Source: an uncultured Streptococcus sp. (GTDB lineage Bacteria; Bacillota; Bacilli; Lactobacillales; Streptococcaceae). Taken from it: 64,000 nucleotides of DNA. Position numbers and translations under genes: made by a program. Below, in pieces: positions 34,718-43,382 of the stretch; the first letter of the stretch is position 1, and each line of letters begins with the position of its first letter. Under the pieces are notes generated by a model, which saw nothing but the letters and a program-made list of their open reading frames with translations, had not been told where the DNA came from and ran no database searches. The DNA lies in assembly GCF_905372115.1 (NCBI RefSeq), contig NZ_CAJPNR010000001.1:62001-126000 (forward strand), written 5' to 3'.

Positions 34718-35627
34718 GGTAGGAACCCGCAAGAGTAAGCTGGCCATGACCCAGACCCAACAGTTAGTAGATCAGCTCAAGGAGCTCCATCCAGAGCGGG
34801 ATTTTGTCCTCGTTCCCTATACGACAAAAGGAGATCGCTTGACCCATGTCAGCCTCCAGGAAATTGGCGGTAAGGGAGTCTTTGTCAAGGAAATCGAGCG
34901 AGCCCTCTTGGCTGGTGAGATTGATATGGCGGTCCACAGTCTCAAGGACATGCCGGCTAAACTAGCTGAGGGCTGTGCGCTCGGTGCGATTAGTCAGCGA
35001 GAAGATGTTCGTGATTGCTTGATTTTCCGTCAAGCTGGCCAGACGCTGGCTGACCTGCCTAAGGGCGCTCTTATAGGAACCAGCAGCATTCGCCGGCAGG
35101 TTCAGCTGCAGGCTCAGAGGCCGGATTTGGCTTTCAAGCCACTGAGGGGCAACATTGATACACGCATCAAGAAGCTGGAAGAGGGCGAATACGACGCCAT
35201 TGTCTTGGCTATGGCTGGACTTAAGCGCTTGGGCTTGCTGAACCAAAGCCGCCGTCTTCACATTCAGCCTTTAGAGACCAGTCTTTGTCTGCCAGCTATT
35301 TCTCAGGGAGCTTTGGCAGTGGAATGCCGGGAAGAGGATGAGGAGCTACGGAGTCTCTTGGCAACTGTTCAGAATGAGAAGACAGCTGCTGAAGTGGCAG
35401 TTGAGCGGGCAATTTTGGCTCAGATGAATGCAGACTGTACCTTCCCTATCGCTGCTTTTGCCCAGAAAAAAGGTCAGGACTATCACTTAGATGCCATGCT
35501 GGCCAAGGAGGACGGTCAATGTGTCTTTGTCAGCCTTCAAGGGCAGGATGGCCAGCAATTGGCAGAGCAGGCTGTGCACCAGTTAGCTGATAAGGGAGCA
35601 GTAGGAATGCCATGGTTAAAAAAATAA
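34704..35627 (+). CDS. hemC: Hydroxymethylbilane synthase
   Basis: 307 residues. Joins four porphobilinogens into hydroxymethylbilane. Motifs: VGTRKSKLAMTQTQQ, DMAVHSLKDMPA with the catalytic Asp, GTSSIRRQVQLQ and the C-terminal cysteine in MNADCTFPIAAFA, which holds the dipyrromethane cofactor. ATG 34704 with GAAAGGGGAAAAG upstream is chosen over an in-frame ATG 39 bases earlier that gives an unlikely extension. Overlaps hemA by 14 bases and hemD by 16. Confidence 0.95.
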   Translation: MKVIKVGTRKSKLAMTQTQQLVDQLKELHPERDFVLVPYTTKGDRLTHVSLQEIGGKGVFVKEIERALLAGEIDMAVHSLKDMPAKLAEGCALGAISQREDVRDCLIFRQAGQTLADLPKGALIGTSSIRRQVQLQAQRPDLAFKPLRGNIDTRIKKLEEGEYDAIVLAMAGLKRLGLLNQSRRLHIQPLETSLCLPAISQGALAVECREEDEELRSLLATVQNEKTAAEVAVERAILAQMNADCTFPIAAFAQKKGQDYHLDAMLAKEDGQCVFVSLQGQDGQQLAEQAVHQLADKGAVGMPWLKK

Positions 35628-36337
35628 TCTTTACCAGAGAGCAGGCGCCGGACTCTGCCTGGTTAGCAGAAATCAGACAGGCTGGATTTGAGACGCATCA
35701 TGTTCCTCTCATTCGCTGTCAATCTTTGCCCTTACCAGAAGCTATCCAAGCAGTTCTACCAGAATCCGACTGGGTCTTTTTTACCAGCGCTGTCGCGGTG
35801 GAGGCTTTCAGTCCCTATCTGAAAGCTGGCTACCAGATTGCGACCATTGGACCGCAGACCAGTCAGGCGCTGGACAAGCTAGGCCGAGCTTGTGATTTTC
35901 AGGCCAGCAGCCACTATGGTCTTGACTTTATTCAGGAGTGGCTGGATTTGGCTCTGCCGACGCAGAAGATCTTGCTGCCCCAGAGTAGCCTATCCAATCC
36001 TAGTCCGGCTGAAAAATTAAAAGAAGCAGGTCATGATGTCTGGGCTTGGCCTATGTACGAAACGACCTCAAACCCTGCTGGTCAGGACCAGCTCGAGACC
36101 TATCTGTCCCAAGAGGATGTGATTTGGACCTTTGCCAGTCCATCGGCTTGGCAGAGTTTTTGTGCTATTAAGCCCCATCTAGCGTCCAGCCATCAGATTG
36201 CAGTAATTGGCAAGACAACGGCTCAGGCAGTCAAGGAGTCCGGCTATGAGGTAGACTACCAGCCCCAGAGTCCTTCTGTTGAGGAAATGGTCAAGGAAAT
36301 AATCAAGAAAGAAGAGAAGAAGCATGGAATTTTATAG
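35612..36337 (+). CDS. hemD: Uroporphyrinogen-III synthase
   Basis: 241 residues, placed between hemC and hemB as in many Firmicutes. Weakly conserved family; visible features are FTREQAPDSAWLAEI at the start, a WVFFTSAVAVEAF segment and a WTFASPSAWQSF segment typical of the two-domain HemD fold. It overlaps hemC by 16 and hemB by 14 bases. A second HemD-like domain is fused to CobA (25243-26682). Confidence 0.88.
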   Translation: MVKKIIFTREQAPDSAWLAEIRQAGFETHHVPLIRCQSLPLPEAIQAVLPESDWVFFTSAVAVEAFSPYLKAGYQIATIGPQTSQALDKLGRACDFQASSHYGLDFIQEWLDLALPTQKILLPQSSLSNPSPAEKLKEAGHDVWAWPMYETTSNPAGQDQLETYLSQEDVIWTFASPSAWQSFCAIKPHLASSHQIAVIGKTTAQAVKESGYEVDYQPQSPSVEEMVKEIIKKEEKKHGIL

Positions 36338-37295
36338 ACATCGCAGGCTGAGAAGAAGTAGCGGTCTGCGGCAGCTGGTTAGAGAAACCAAGCTGTCTGT
36401 GGATGATTTTATCCAACCCTTGTTTGTCAAGGAAGGCTTGACTGAAAAGCAAGAAGTTGCCTCTATGCCGGGAGTTTATCAGTTCTCCATCGAGGATTTG
36501 CTGCCAGAAGTGCAGGAATGTGTGGACTTGGGCATTCGGGCTTTTATCGTCTTTGGCATTCCGTCAGAAAAGGACGAAAGAGGCAGTCAGGCTTCAGCTG
36601 AAAATGGCATTGTCCAGGGAGCTATCCGTCTGATCAAGAAGCATTTCCCTGAGACGGTCGTCATTGCAGACACCTGTCTCTGTGAGTTTACCAGTCACGG
36701 CCATTGCGGCATTTTGCGAGGGGAGGAAGTGGACAATAATCTGTCTCTGACTAGACTGACAGAAGTCGCTGTCAGCCAAGCCAGGGCTGGAGCAGATGTC
36801 ATTGCGCCTTCCAATGCCATGGACGGTTTTGTGGCGGCTATCCGTCAGGGGCTTGATGCGGCTAGCTTTGAAGAGATTCCGATCATGTCCTATGCCATTA
36901 AGTTTGCCTCTAGCTTTTATGGACCTTTCCGAGATGCAGGTGAGAGTGCTCCGGCCTTTGGCGACCGCAAGACCTATCAGATGGATCCGGCTAATCGCTT
37001 GGAGGCTCTAAGAGAAGCCAAGAGTGATGAGGAGCAGGGAGCAGACTTTCTCATGGTTAAGCCGGCTCTGTCCTTTCTGGATATCCTCAGAGAGCTGCGC
37101 CAGGAAACCCGGCTGCCTCTGGTGACCTATAATGTCAGCGGAGAATACGCCATGGTCAAGGCAGCAGCTCAGCAGGGCTGGATCAATGAAAAAGCCATTG
37201 TCATGGAAACCTTGACCAGTATGAAGCGGGCTGGTGCAGACTTGATTATCACTTATTTTGCTAAGGATGCGGCCGGCTATCTGAGAGAAGGATAG
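36324..37295 (+). CDS. hemB: Porphobilinogen synthase
   Basis: 323 residues. Condenses two 5-aminolevulinates. Motifs: RRLRRSSGLRQLVRET and DDFIQPLFV near the start, the metal segment DTCLCEFTSHGHCG with cysteines (zinc-type), the Schiff-base lysine in YAIKFASSFYGPFRDA and the second lysine in MVKPALSFLD. Overlaps hemD by 14 bases. Confidence 0.96.
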   Translation: MEFYRHRRLRRSSGLRQLVRETKLSVDDFIQPLFVKEGLTEKQEVASMPGVYQFSIEDLLPEVQECVDLGIRAFIVFGIPSEKDERGSQASAENGIVQGAIRLIKKHFPETVVIADTCLCEFTSHGHCGILRGEEVDNNLSLTRLTEVAVSQARAGADVIAPSNAMDGFVAAIRQGLDAASFEEIPIMSYAIKFASSFYGPFRDAGESAPAFGDRKTYQMDPANRLEALREAKSDEEQGADFLMVKPALSFLDILRELRQETRLPLVTYNVSGEYAMVKAAAQQGWINEKAIVMETLTSMKRAGADLIITYFAKDAAGYLREG

Positions 37296-37298
37296 AGA

Positions 37299-37324
37299 CT
37301 GCGGAAACTCAGCAGTTTTCTAGA
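37299..37324 (+). terminator. Weak hairpin between hemB and hemL
   Basis: ACTGC and GCAGT (about 37298-37316) pair around a 9-base loop and are followed by TTTTC. It could slow or partly stop transcription but is too weak to be called a clear operon end. Confidence 0.35.
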
Positions 37325-37338
37325 TAAGGAGGACCAAC

Positions 37339-38637
37339 TTGAAGAGAGAACATTCCAACCAATATTTCACAGAGGCTCAACAGCTCTTTCCAGGCGGAGT
37401 CAACAGCCCTGTCAGGGCTTTTAAGGCTGTGGGCGGTCATCCGCTTTTTATCGAAAAAGCCAGCGGAGCCTATTTGCATGATGTCGATGGCAACCGTTAT
37501 ATTGACTACGTCCTGTCTTGGGGGCCTATGATTTTGGGGCATGCTCCTAAGGATGTGTTACCAGCAGTTGTGGAAGCTATTTGGGAAGGAACCAGCTTTG
37601 GTGCTCCTAGTCCCAGAGAAATTGCCCTCGGCCAGCTGGTGCAGGAGCGCCTGCCTTTCATGGAAAGAATGCGGATGGTCAATTCGGGAACGGAAGCGAC
37701 CATGAGCGCCATTCGGGTAGCGCGTGGAGTGACCAAGCGCTCTAAAATTGTCAAATTTATCGGCTGCTATCACGGCCACAGCGATTCCTTTTTGGTTCAG
37801 GCTGGTTCAGGCTTGGCCAGCTTTGGGATTGCTGATTCTGCCGGAGTCATTGCTCAGGTAGCTGGGGAAACTCTGGCTTTACCTTACAATGACACAGATG
37901 CTCTGAAGGCTTGCTTTGAAAAGCACGGAGACGACATTGCCTGTGTCATTTTAGAAGCCGTTGCTGGCAATATGGGCTTGATTCCTGCGGATGCGGACTT
38001 TATCAGTACTATTCGCTCCCTCACTCAGGAATACGGCTCTCTCTTCATCGTGGACGAGGTCATGAGTGGTTTCCGAGCTCATTATCAGGGGGCAGTCGGC
38101 CTCTATCAGACAGAGCCAGACCTTGTCTGCTTAGGCAAGGTTATCGGTGGCGGCTTCCCAGTTGCAGCCTTTGGCGGTAAGGCTGTCTATATGGATCAGG
38201 TAGCGCCTCTAGGCAGCATCTATCAAGCTGGTACCTTGTCGGGCAATCCAGTCGCCATGACGGCCGGTTACGAAACGCTGAAACAGCTGACACCGGAGCT
38301 CTTTGCTGAGATCGAAGAGAAAACAAGCTACCTCTGTGATGGCTTGCGAAATCTAGCAGACAAGTACAGTATTGATTTGCAAGTCGTATCAAAAGGTACC
38401 ATGTTTGGCTTCTTCTTCAGTCAGAAGCCAGTTCGCAATTTTGAGGATTCTAAGGCGGCTGACCATGCTCAGTTTGCAAGACTGCACGGTCTCTTGCTGG
38501 AAGAGGGCATTTATCTGGCGCCATCTCAGTATGAAACCAACTTTATGTCCAGTGCCCATACTAGAGCGGATTTAGACCAGACCTTGGCAGCCTTTGAGCA
38601 GGCATTTCAAGTAATGAAAGAAGAAGCAAATGGCTAA
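37339..38637 (+). CDS. hemL: Glutamate-1-semialdehyde 2,1-aminomutase
   Basis: 432 residues, PLP enzyme making 5-aminolevulinate. Motifs: FPGGVNSPVRAFKAVGG, VNSGTEATMSAIRVARG, FIVDEVMSGFR and the PLP lysine in VCLGKVIGGGFPVAAFGG. The start is TTG 37339: AAGGAGG lies 7 bases upstream and the family N-terminus fits. Although it acts second in the pathway it is encoded last among the hem genes. Overlaps cobU by 8 bases. Confidence 0.95.
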   Translation: MKREHSNQYFTEAQQLFPGGVNSPVRAFKAVGGHPLFIEKASGAYLHDVDGNRYIDYVLSWGPMILGHAPKDVLPAVVEAIWEGTSFGAPSPREIALGQLVQERLPFMERMRMVNSGTEATMSAIRVARGVTKRSKIVKFIGCYHGHSDSFLVQAGSGLASFGIADSAGVIAQVAGETLALPYNDTDALKACFEKHGDDIACVILEAVAGNMGLIPADADFISTIRSLTQEYGSLFIVDEVMSGFRAHYQGAVGLYQTEPDLVCLGKVIGGGFPVAAFGGKAVYMDQVAPLGSIYQAGTLSGNPVAMTAGYETLKQLTPELFAEIEEKTSYLCDGLRNLADKYSIDLQVVSKGTMFGFFFSQKPVRNFEDSKAADHAQFARLHGLLLEEGIYLAPSQYETNFMSSAHTRADLDQTLAAFEQAFQVMKEEANG

Positions 38638-39214
38638 GATTGTGTTAGTGACAGGCGGTGCCAGAAGCGGTAAGTCGGCATTTGCGGAGGAGCAGTTGGC
38701 GGACCGAGAGAGAGTTTGCTACATTGCGACCGGCCTGCCCCGAGGGGAAGATCCAGAATGGCAGGAGCGGATTCGGCTGCACCAAGAACGGCGGCCGGCT
38801 TCCTGGACGACTCAGGAGCAGTATGCAGGGCTGGCCGACTGGTTACGAGAACAGTCGCATCCAGTTTATCTGCTGGATTGTGCCACTCTTCTGACCAGCA
38901 ATCGCCTCTTTGATTTGATTGCTCAGCATTTTCCAGACAAGCTGGAGCTGACGGAGGAGCATTTTCTCAGTCGGCAGGAGCAGTCTTTCCTGCTGCAGCT
39001 CTTGGAAGAAGAATGGCAAGAGCTCTTGTCTACAATCCATCAGACTGATGCTGAGTGCTGGATTGTAACGGACGAGGTTGGACTGGGCATTGTCCCAGAG
39101 ACCAGACTAGGACGCTTCTTTCGTGATGTGCAGGGCAAGATTAACCAATTGATTGCAAAGGAGGCGAGCGAGGCTTATCTAGTCATCTGCGGCCTTGCTC
39201 AGCAGTTGAAATGA
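38630..39214 (+). CDS. cobU: Adenosylcobinamide kinase / cobinamide-phosphate guanylyltransferase
   Basis: 194 residues. Phosphorylates adenosylcobinamide and adds GMP to activate the nucleotide-loop end. P-loop GGARSGKSAFAE at the N-terminus, YIATGLPRG, LDCATLLTSN and DEVGLGIVPETRLGRFFRD near the C-terminus are characteristic. Overlaps hemL by 8 and cobS by 4 bases. Confidence 0.95.
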   Translation: MAKIVLVTGGARSGKSAFAEEQLADRERVCYIATGLPRGEDPEWQERIRLHQERRPASWTTQEQYAGLADWLREQSHPVYLLDCATLLTSNRLFDLIAQHFPDKLELTEEHFLSRQEQSFLLQLLEEEWQELLSTIHQTDAECWIVTDEVGLGIVPETRLGRFFRDVQGKINQLIAKEASEAYLVICGLAQQLK

Positions 39215-39939
39215 TAAAGGCATTGATTATCTATACCCAATTTTTTAGCCGGATTGTGATTCCAAAGGCAGTGGATATCTCCTACTTGCGACGGGGACTT
39301 CCTTTTCTGACCCTCTTTGGCCTCTTGCTGGGCTTGATTTCAGGTGGATTTTATTTCCTGACGAGCCTAGTCCTGCCAGGGATGGTCGCTTGGGTTCTGA
39401 CCCTTGCTTTTGATGTTCTGCTGACAGGTGGTTTTCATTTAGACGCCCTGGCGGATACGGCAGACGGTCTCTTCTCCTCCCGTAAGAAGGAGCGGATGCT
39501 AGAGATTATGAAGGACAGTCGGATTGGCAGCAATGGCGTTCTGGCGCTCATTCTCTACTATGCTCTGATGCTGGTTCTCTACCCTTATCTGCCAGAGCCT
39601 CGCTGGTTTATCGTGGCTAGTCTGACCATGATTGGCAAGGCTGGTCTGAGCCTACAGCTTTACCGGATGACCTATGCTAGAGAAGGCGGTGGCTCGGGAA
39701 ATTTCTTCAGTGGCAGCAAGACTAGTCATATCCTGCTTGCCCAGCTTTTGCCTTTGCTCCTGTCTCTGCTGGTTTTCAGTTGGAGAGGCCTTCTGGCTTA
39801 CGGCTTAGTATTTTTGGGAGCAATTGGCTATCGTCGTTTCGTTTATAATAAAATTGACGGCCACACAGGCGATACGCTAGGGGCCTATGTCGAAATTGCC
39901 CAGCTCCTCTATCTTTTAGGATTGGTGGTGCTGGGATGA
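39211..39939 (+). CDS. cobS: Adenosylcobinamide-GDP ribazoletransferase
   Basis: 242-residue membrane protein that joins GDP-cobinamide to the lower-ligand riboside (cobalamin synthase). Family motifs: QFFSRIVIP at the start, LTGGFHLDALADTADGL with metal-binding acidic residues, and MKDSRIGSNGVLAL. About six membrane segments. Overlaps cobU and cobC by 4 bases each. Confidence 0.95.
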   Translation: MIKALIIYTQFFSRIVIPKAVDISYLRRGLPFLTLFGLLLGLISGGFYFLTSLVLPGMVAWVLTLAFDVLLTGGFHLDALADTADGLFSSRKKERMLEIMKDSRIGSNGVLALILYYALMLVLYPYLPEPRWFIVASLTMIGKAGLSLQLYRMTYAREGGGSGNFFSGSKTSHILLAQLLPLLLSLLVFSWRGLLAYGLVFLGAIGYRRFVYNKIDGHTGDTLGAYVEIAQLLYLLGLVVLG

Positions 39940-40508
39940 AAAGATGGTATTTGATGCGGCATGGTCAGACAGACTACAACCGCAGGCGCTGTTTCTACGG
40001 CAGCCATGATGTCTCTATCAACGAGCAAGGCCAAGCGGACTCCAAGCAGCTGGCGCTACTGATGCAGGAGCACACGGTCGATGCAATCTACACTAGTAGT
40101 CTCAAGCGGACGCAGGAAACAGCCCAGCTGGCTTTTCCAGACAGGCAAGTCAAGGCCTTAGCTGATTTTGACGAGCGAGGTTTCGGACAATGGGAAGGTT
40201 TGACAGCTGATGAGATTCAGGCAGCCTTTCCAGAAATCTGGCAGGCTTGGCTGGAGGCTCCCTTTGAGATTACGCCTCCTGAGGCAGAAGTGTTCGCTGA
40301 CTTTCAGACCAGAGTCTGGGCAGCAACAGACCGCCTGCTAGATAGTGCTGATGAGTCAATCGCTCTAGTAGCTCATTTGGGAGTCCTTCGCTTGATTTAC
40401 CAGCATTTGGTTGATGGAGAGGCTGTTTTTTGGAACATTGATGTCCCCCAAGGACGAGTGCTGCTCTTGGAAGAGCGTGACCAGACTTGGCAGGCGACCT
40501 TACTCTAA
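39936..40508 (+). CDS. cobC: Alpha-ribazole-5'-phosphate phosphatase-like histidine phosphatase
   Basis: 190 residues of the histidine phosphatase superfamily: N-terminal LMRHGQTDYNRRRCFYG (catalytic RHG) and the second histidine in LVAHLGVLR. CobC removes the phosphate from the lower-ligand nucleotide or from cobalamin phosphate. The position directly after cobS supports the assignment over a general phosphoglycerate mutase. Confidence 0.88.
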   Translation: MKRWYLMRHGQTDYNRRRCFYGSHDVSINEQGQADSKQLALLMQEHTVDAIYTSSLKRTQETAQLAFPDRQVKALADFDERGFGQWEGLTADEIQAAFPEIWQAWLEAPFEITPPEAEVFADFQTRVWAATDRLLDSADESIALVAHLGVLRLIYQHLVDGEAVFWNIDVPQGRVLLLEERDQTWQATLL

Positions 40509-40563
40509 GGATTTATTATAAAAAAACAAACAATATGATTTATCTTGGGAAAGAGGTGACCAG

Positions 40564-41667
40564 ATGAATACACAGATTCAGGATAAATTTACTTTTAAAA
40601 ATGGTCAGACTGTGCGCAATCGCGTTGTCTTGGCTCCCATGACCATCTGCGCTAGTGATCCGGGCGGCTATGTTTCTCAGGCAGATATTGACTTTTTTGC
40701 CCGTCGGTCGAGGTCGGTTGGTATGGTCATTACTGGCAGTACCTATGTCCATCCTCTGGGCAAGTCCTTTGCGGAGAGCTTCAGTGGCGCCGAGGACGAT
40801 AAGATTAAGGGGCTTAGCCGTCTGGCCAAGGCTATCAAGGACCAAGGGGCTCTGGCTATTGTACAGCTTTATCATGGTGGTCGCATGGTTCTGCCTGATT
40901 TGATTGACGGTCAGCCAGTAGCACCCAGTGCTGTTAAGGCTCCACGCGATTATCTGGCGGAGCCGAGGGCGCTCAAGAACGCTGAAGTGGAGCAGGTGAT
41001 AGAGGACTTTCTGTCAGCTATCAGACGGGCGATTCAGGCTGGCTTTGATGGCGTCGAGCTTCATGGCGCCAATACCTACCTGATCCAGCAGTTTGTCTCT
41101 CCTCATTCAAATGTCCGTCAGGACAAGTGGGGCGGCAGTCTTAACAACCGCCTGCGCTTTCCAAAGACCTTGCTGAAAAGAGCCAAGCAACTAGTCAAAG
41201 AAGAGGCCGACCGCCCCTTCCTGATTGGCTACCGCTTTTCTCCGGAAGAGATTGAGGAGCCAGGAATCCAGCTTTATGATACCCTGCAGTTGCTGGAGCA
41301 GCTCATCTATCATCAGGTGGACTATCTGCATATTTCGACCTCTGGTGTCTGGCGCTCGTCTATCAGAGATTCTCAGGACTCGGAGCCAGTAATTCAGAAA
41401 ATTATCAGAAAAATTAATGATAGAGTGCCCCTGATTGGTGTCGGTCAGATTGATACCAAGCAGGATGCCCAGCGTGTATTGGATGCGGGGATTCCGCTCT
41501 TTGCCCTCGGCAAGGCCCTGCTCCTAGACCCAGACTGGGCTGAAAAAGTTGTCTCCGGCCGAGAGGCAGAAGTTATCCGAGCTTATCGCGATGAGTTGCA
41601 AGCTGATTTGGCTCTGCCAACTGCCTTTGTCGAAGATACTAGAAGCTATCTGGAAGGAAAAGATTAA
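40564..41667 (+). CDS. NADH:flavin oxidoreductase, old yellow enzyme family
   Basis: 367 residues. FMN-binding TIM-barrel oxidoreductase: RNRVVLAPMTICAS at the start, VQLYHGGRM, the active-site region GVELHGANTYLIQQFVSPHSN (His/Asn pair), WGGSLNNRLRFP and the C-terminal FMN phosphate loop VGQIDTK. It lies 55 bases after cobC with no terminator between, so it may be part of the cob operon. The substrate is unknown; a reductive step linked to corrinoids is only a guess. Confidence 0.85.
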   Translation: MNTQIQDKFTFKNGQTVRNRVVLAPMTICASDPGGYVSQADIDFFARRSRSVGMVITGSTYVHPLGKSFAESFSGAEDDKIKGLSRLAKAIKDQGALAIVQLYHGGRMVLPDLIDGQPVAPSAVKAPRDYLAEPRALKNAEVEQVIEDFLSAIRRAIQAGFDGVELHGANTYLIQQFVSPHSNVRQDKWGGSLNNRLRFPKTLLKRAKQLVKEEADRPFLIGYRFSPEEIEEPGIQLYDTLQLLEQLIYHQVDYLHISTSGVWRSSIRDSQDSEPVIQKIIRKINDRVPLIGVGQIDTKQDAQRVLDAGIPLFALGKALLLDPDWAEKVVSGREAEVIRAYRDELQADLALPTAFVEDTRSYLEGKD

Positions 41668-41696
41668 GACAAGCACATCCCCAAGGAGGAAAGAGA

Positions 41697-41759
41697 ATGA
41701 GCAATCACTTGTTTTTCACTCGTTTGCTCTCTCATCTTCAGGACATAGAACCACCTTAG
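41697..41759 (+). CDS. Possible 20-codon leader peptide
   Basis: ATG 41697 follows a strong ribosome site (AAGGAGG at 41683-41689, 7 bases upstream) and runs 20 codons (MSNHLFFTRLLSHLQDIEPP) to a TAG. It lies between the oxidoreductase and the first metal/peptide ABC importer, 84 bases before the next start. No family is recognised. It could be a regulatory leader peptide or the remnant of a lost gene; two histidines and a Pro-Pro just before the stop are the only notable features. Confidence 0.4.
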   Translation: MSNHLFFTRLLSHLQDIEPP

Positions 41760-41843
41760 ACAGAGAGCGAAGCGTATTTAGATTTGACTAGGACAGACCG
41801 TCTTAAAGTAGTTTACAAAATAGAAAAGGAAGTTGAATATTTT

Positions 41844-43379
41844 ATGAAACATTTTAAAAAAATTATGGCTCTAGCCTTGGCAGGCCTAGCCCTAGCCTCC
41901 TGTGTAAACCCTAGCAAAACCAGTGAGCCTTCTGGCGATAGTGGCAGTAAGACTGTAACCATTGGTTATACGCAATTTCCAGCAAATGTAGATCCAGCAG
42001 CGGAATACAATGGCTGGTTCACGGTCCGTTACGGAGTGGGAGAAACCCTCTTTAAGATGGACGACAAACTTGAAGTAAAACCTTGGCTGGCTGAGAAAAT
42101 CGAAGCAGTCTCAGACCTAGAGTGGAAAATTACCCTCAAGGATAAGGTGACTTTCCAAAATGGTGAAAAAATGACCGGTGAAAAGGTCAAAGCTTCTCTG
42201 GAACGCTTGATTAAGACCAGCGAACGGGCAGCATCAGATATGGGCATTGACAGTATCTCTGCGGAGGGTCAAACCGTGACCATCAAGACAAAGGCTGTGC
42301 AACCTATCATGGCGAATCTCTTGGCAGAGCCATACTCCGCCATTGTCGATACGACTGGCAAGAGTGCATCTGACAAGGCTCCTGTCGGAACTGGCCCTTA
42401 CATGGTGACCAAGTACACTCCTGAGAGCGGAGCAGAGCTCAAGGCTTATGATGACTACTGGGATGGCAAGCCAAAAGTTGCTAATCTGAAGATTAAATAC
42501 TTCTCTGATCCGACAGCTATTTCTGCAGCCCTCAAGTCTAAGGAAGTTGATGCCGTCTATGGTCTGCCTTATGCAAATCTAAGTACTTATGCTTCCGATA
42601 AGAACTACAAAATTTCTGAAGTAGAAGGTTCCCGCTACCTAGCTTACTACTATAACTTTGAAAATCCTTACGTAGCAGATGACAAGTTCCGTCAGGCTTT
42701 AGATACCTTGGTAGATAAGAAGACCTACTCTGAATCCCTCTTTAAAGGCTCAGCTGTGCCAGCTGTTGGCCCTTTCCCTAAAGGATTTGCCTTTGCCCTG
42801 CAAAAGAGCGTCCATGAATTTAACGTAGAAAAAGCTAAAAAACTCTTGGATGAAGCTGGCTACAAGGATACTGACGGCGATGGCTACCGTGAAAAAGACG
42901 GTCAAAAAGTCAGCATTGAGCTGCTGTCCTTTACTCGTCTGCCTGAAATGCCGCTGGCTGTAGAAGCAAGCCAACAACAACTCAAGGAAGTCGGAATCGA
43001 AGCGACTATTAAGAAAGTTGAAGTCAGTGCCGTTGCCAGTGAAAAGGACTATGCCTTCACACCTTACGCGGTGGTAGCAGCTCCTATCGGTGATCCGTAT
43101 GCCTTCTTCAACAGTGCCGTTAAGACCAATGGTACAGCCAATATCGGTCACTACAGCAACCCAGAAGCAGACAAGAAAATCGAAGAGTTAGCGACTGAAA
43201 CTGATCCAGCTAAGCGCAATCAGCTCAGCAAGGAAATCCAAGAAATCATGGATAAGGACTACGGCTTTACCATCATCGGCTTCTTCAAGGTCGCTCTGGT
43301 AATGGACAAGTCCGTCTCTGGTTTGGAATCCCATCCAACAGACTACTATCACGTCAGCAACAAACTATCAAAGGAATAA
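41844..43379 (+). CDS. ABC importer substrate-binding lipoprotein (Nik/Dpp family)
   Basis: 511 residues, family 5 solute-binding protein. Lipobox LALASC with Cys20 after a short signal, then a Ser/Gly-rich linker. The early KTVTIGYTQFPANVDPAAEYNGW and PVGTGPYMVTKY segments are typical of peptide/nickel-binding proteins. The in-frame start 60 bases upstream is rejected because it places charged residues before the signal peptide. First gene of a six-gene operon with two ATPases, a deacylase and two permeases. Substrate could be nickel, cobalt, a metal chelate or a peptide. Confidence 0.88.
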   Translation: MKHFKKIMALALAGLALASCVNPSKTSEPSGDSGSKTVTIGYTQFPANVDPAAEYNGWFTVRYGVGETLFKMDDKLEVKPWLAEKIEAVSDLEWKITLKDKVTFQNGEKMTGEKVKASLERLIKTSERAASDMGIDSISAEGQTVTIKTKAVQPIMANLLAEPYSAIVDTTGKSASDKAPVGTGPYMVTKYTPESGAELKAYDDYWDGKPKVANLKIKYFSDPTAISAALKSKEVDAVYGLPYANLSTYASDKNYKISEVEGSRYLAYYYNFENPYVADDKFRQALDTLVDKKTYSESLFKGSAVPAVGPFPKGFAFALQKSVHEFNVEKAKKLLDEAGYKDTDGDGYREKDGQKVSIELLSFTRLPEMPLAVEASQQQLKEVGIEATIKKVEVSAVASEKDYAFTPYAVVAAPIGDPYAFFNSAVKTNGTANIGHYSNPEADKKIEELATETDPAKRNQLSKEIQEIMDKDYGFTIIGFFKVALVMDKSVSGLESHPTDYYHVSNKLSKE

Positions 43380-43382
43380 AAC

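Noticed and set aside
41784..41843. Upstream in-frame start of the first binding protein
   Set aside because: It would put 20 charged residues before the lipoprotein signal; ATG 41844 gives a normal signal with Cys20.
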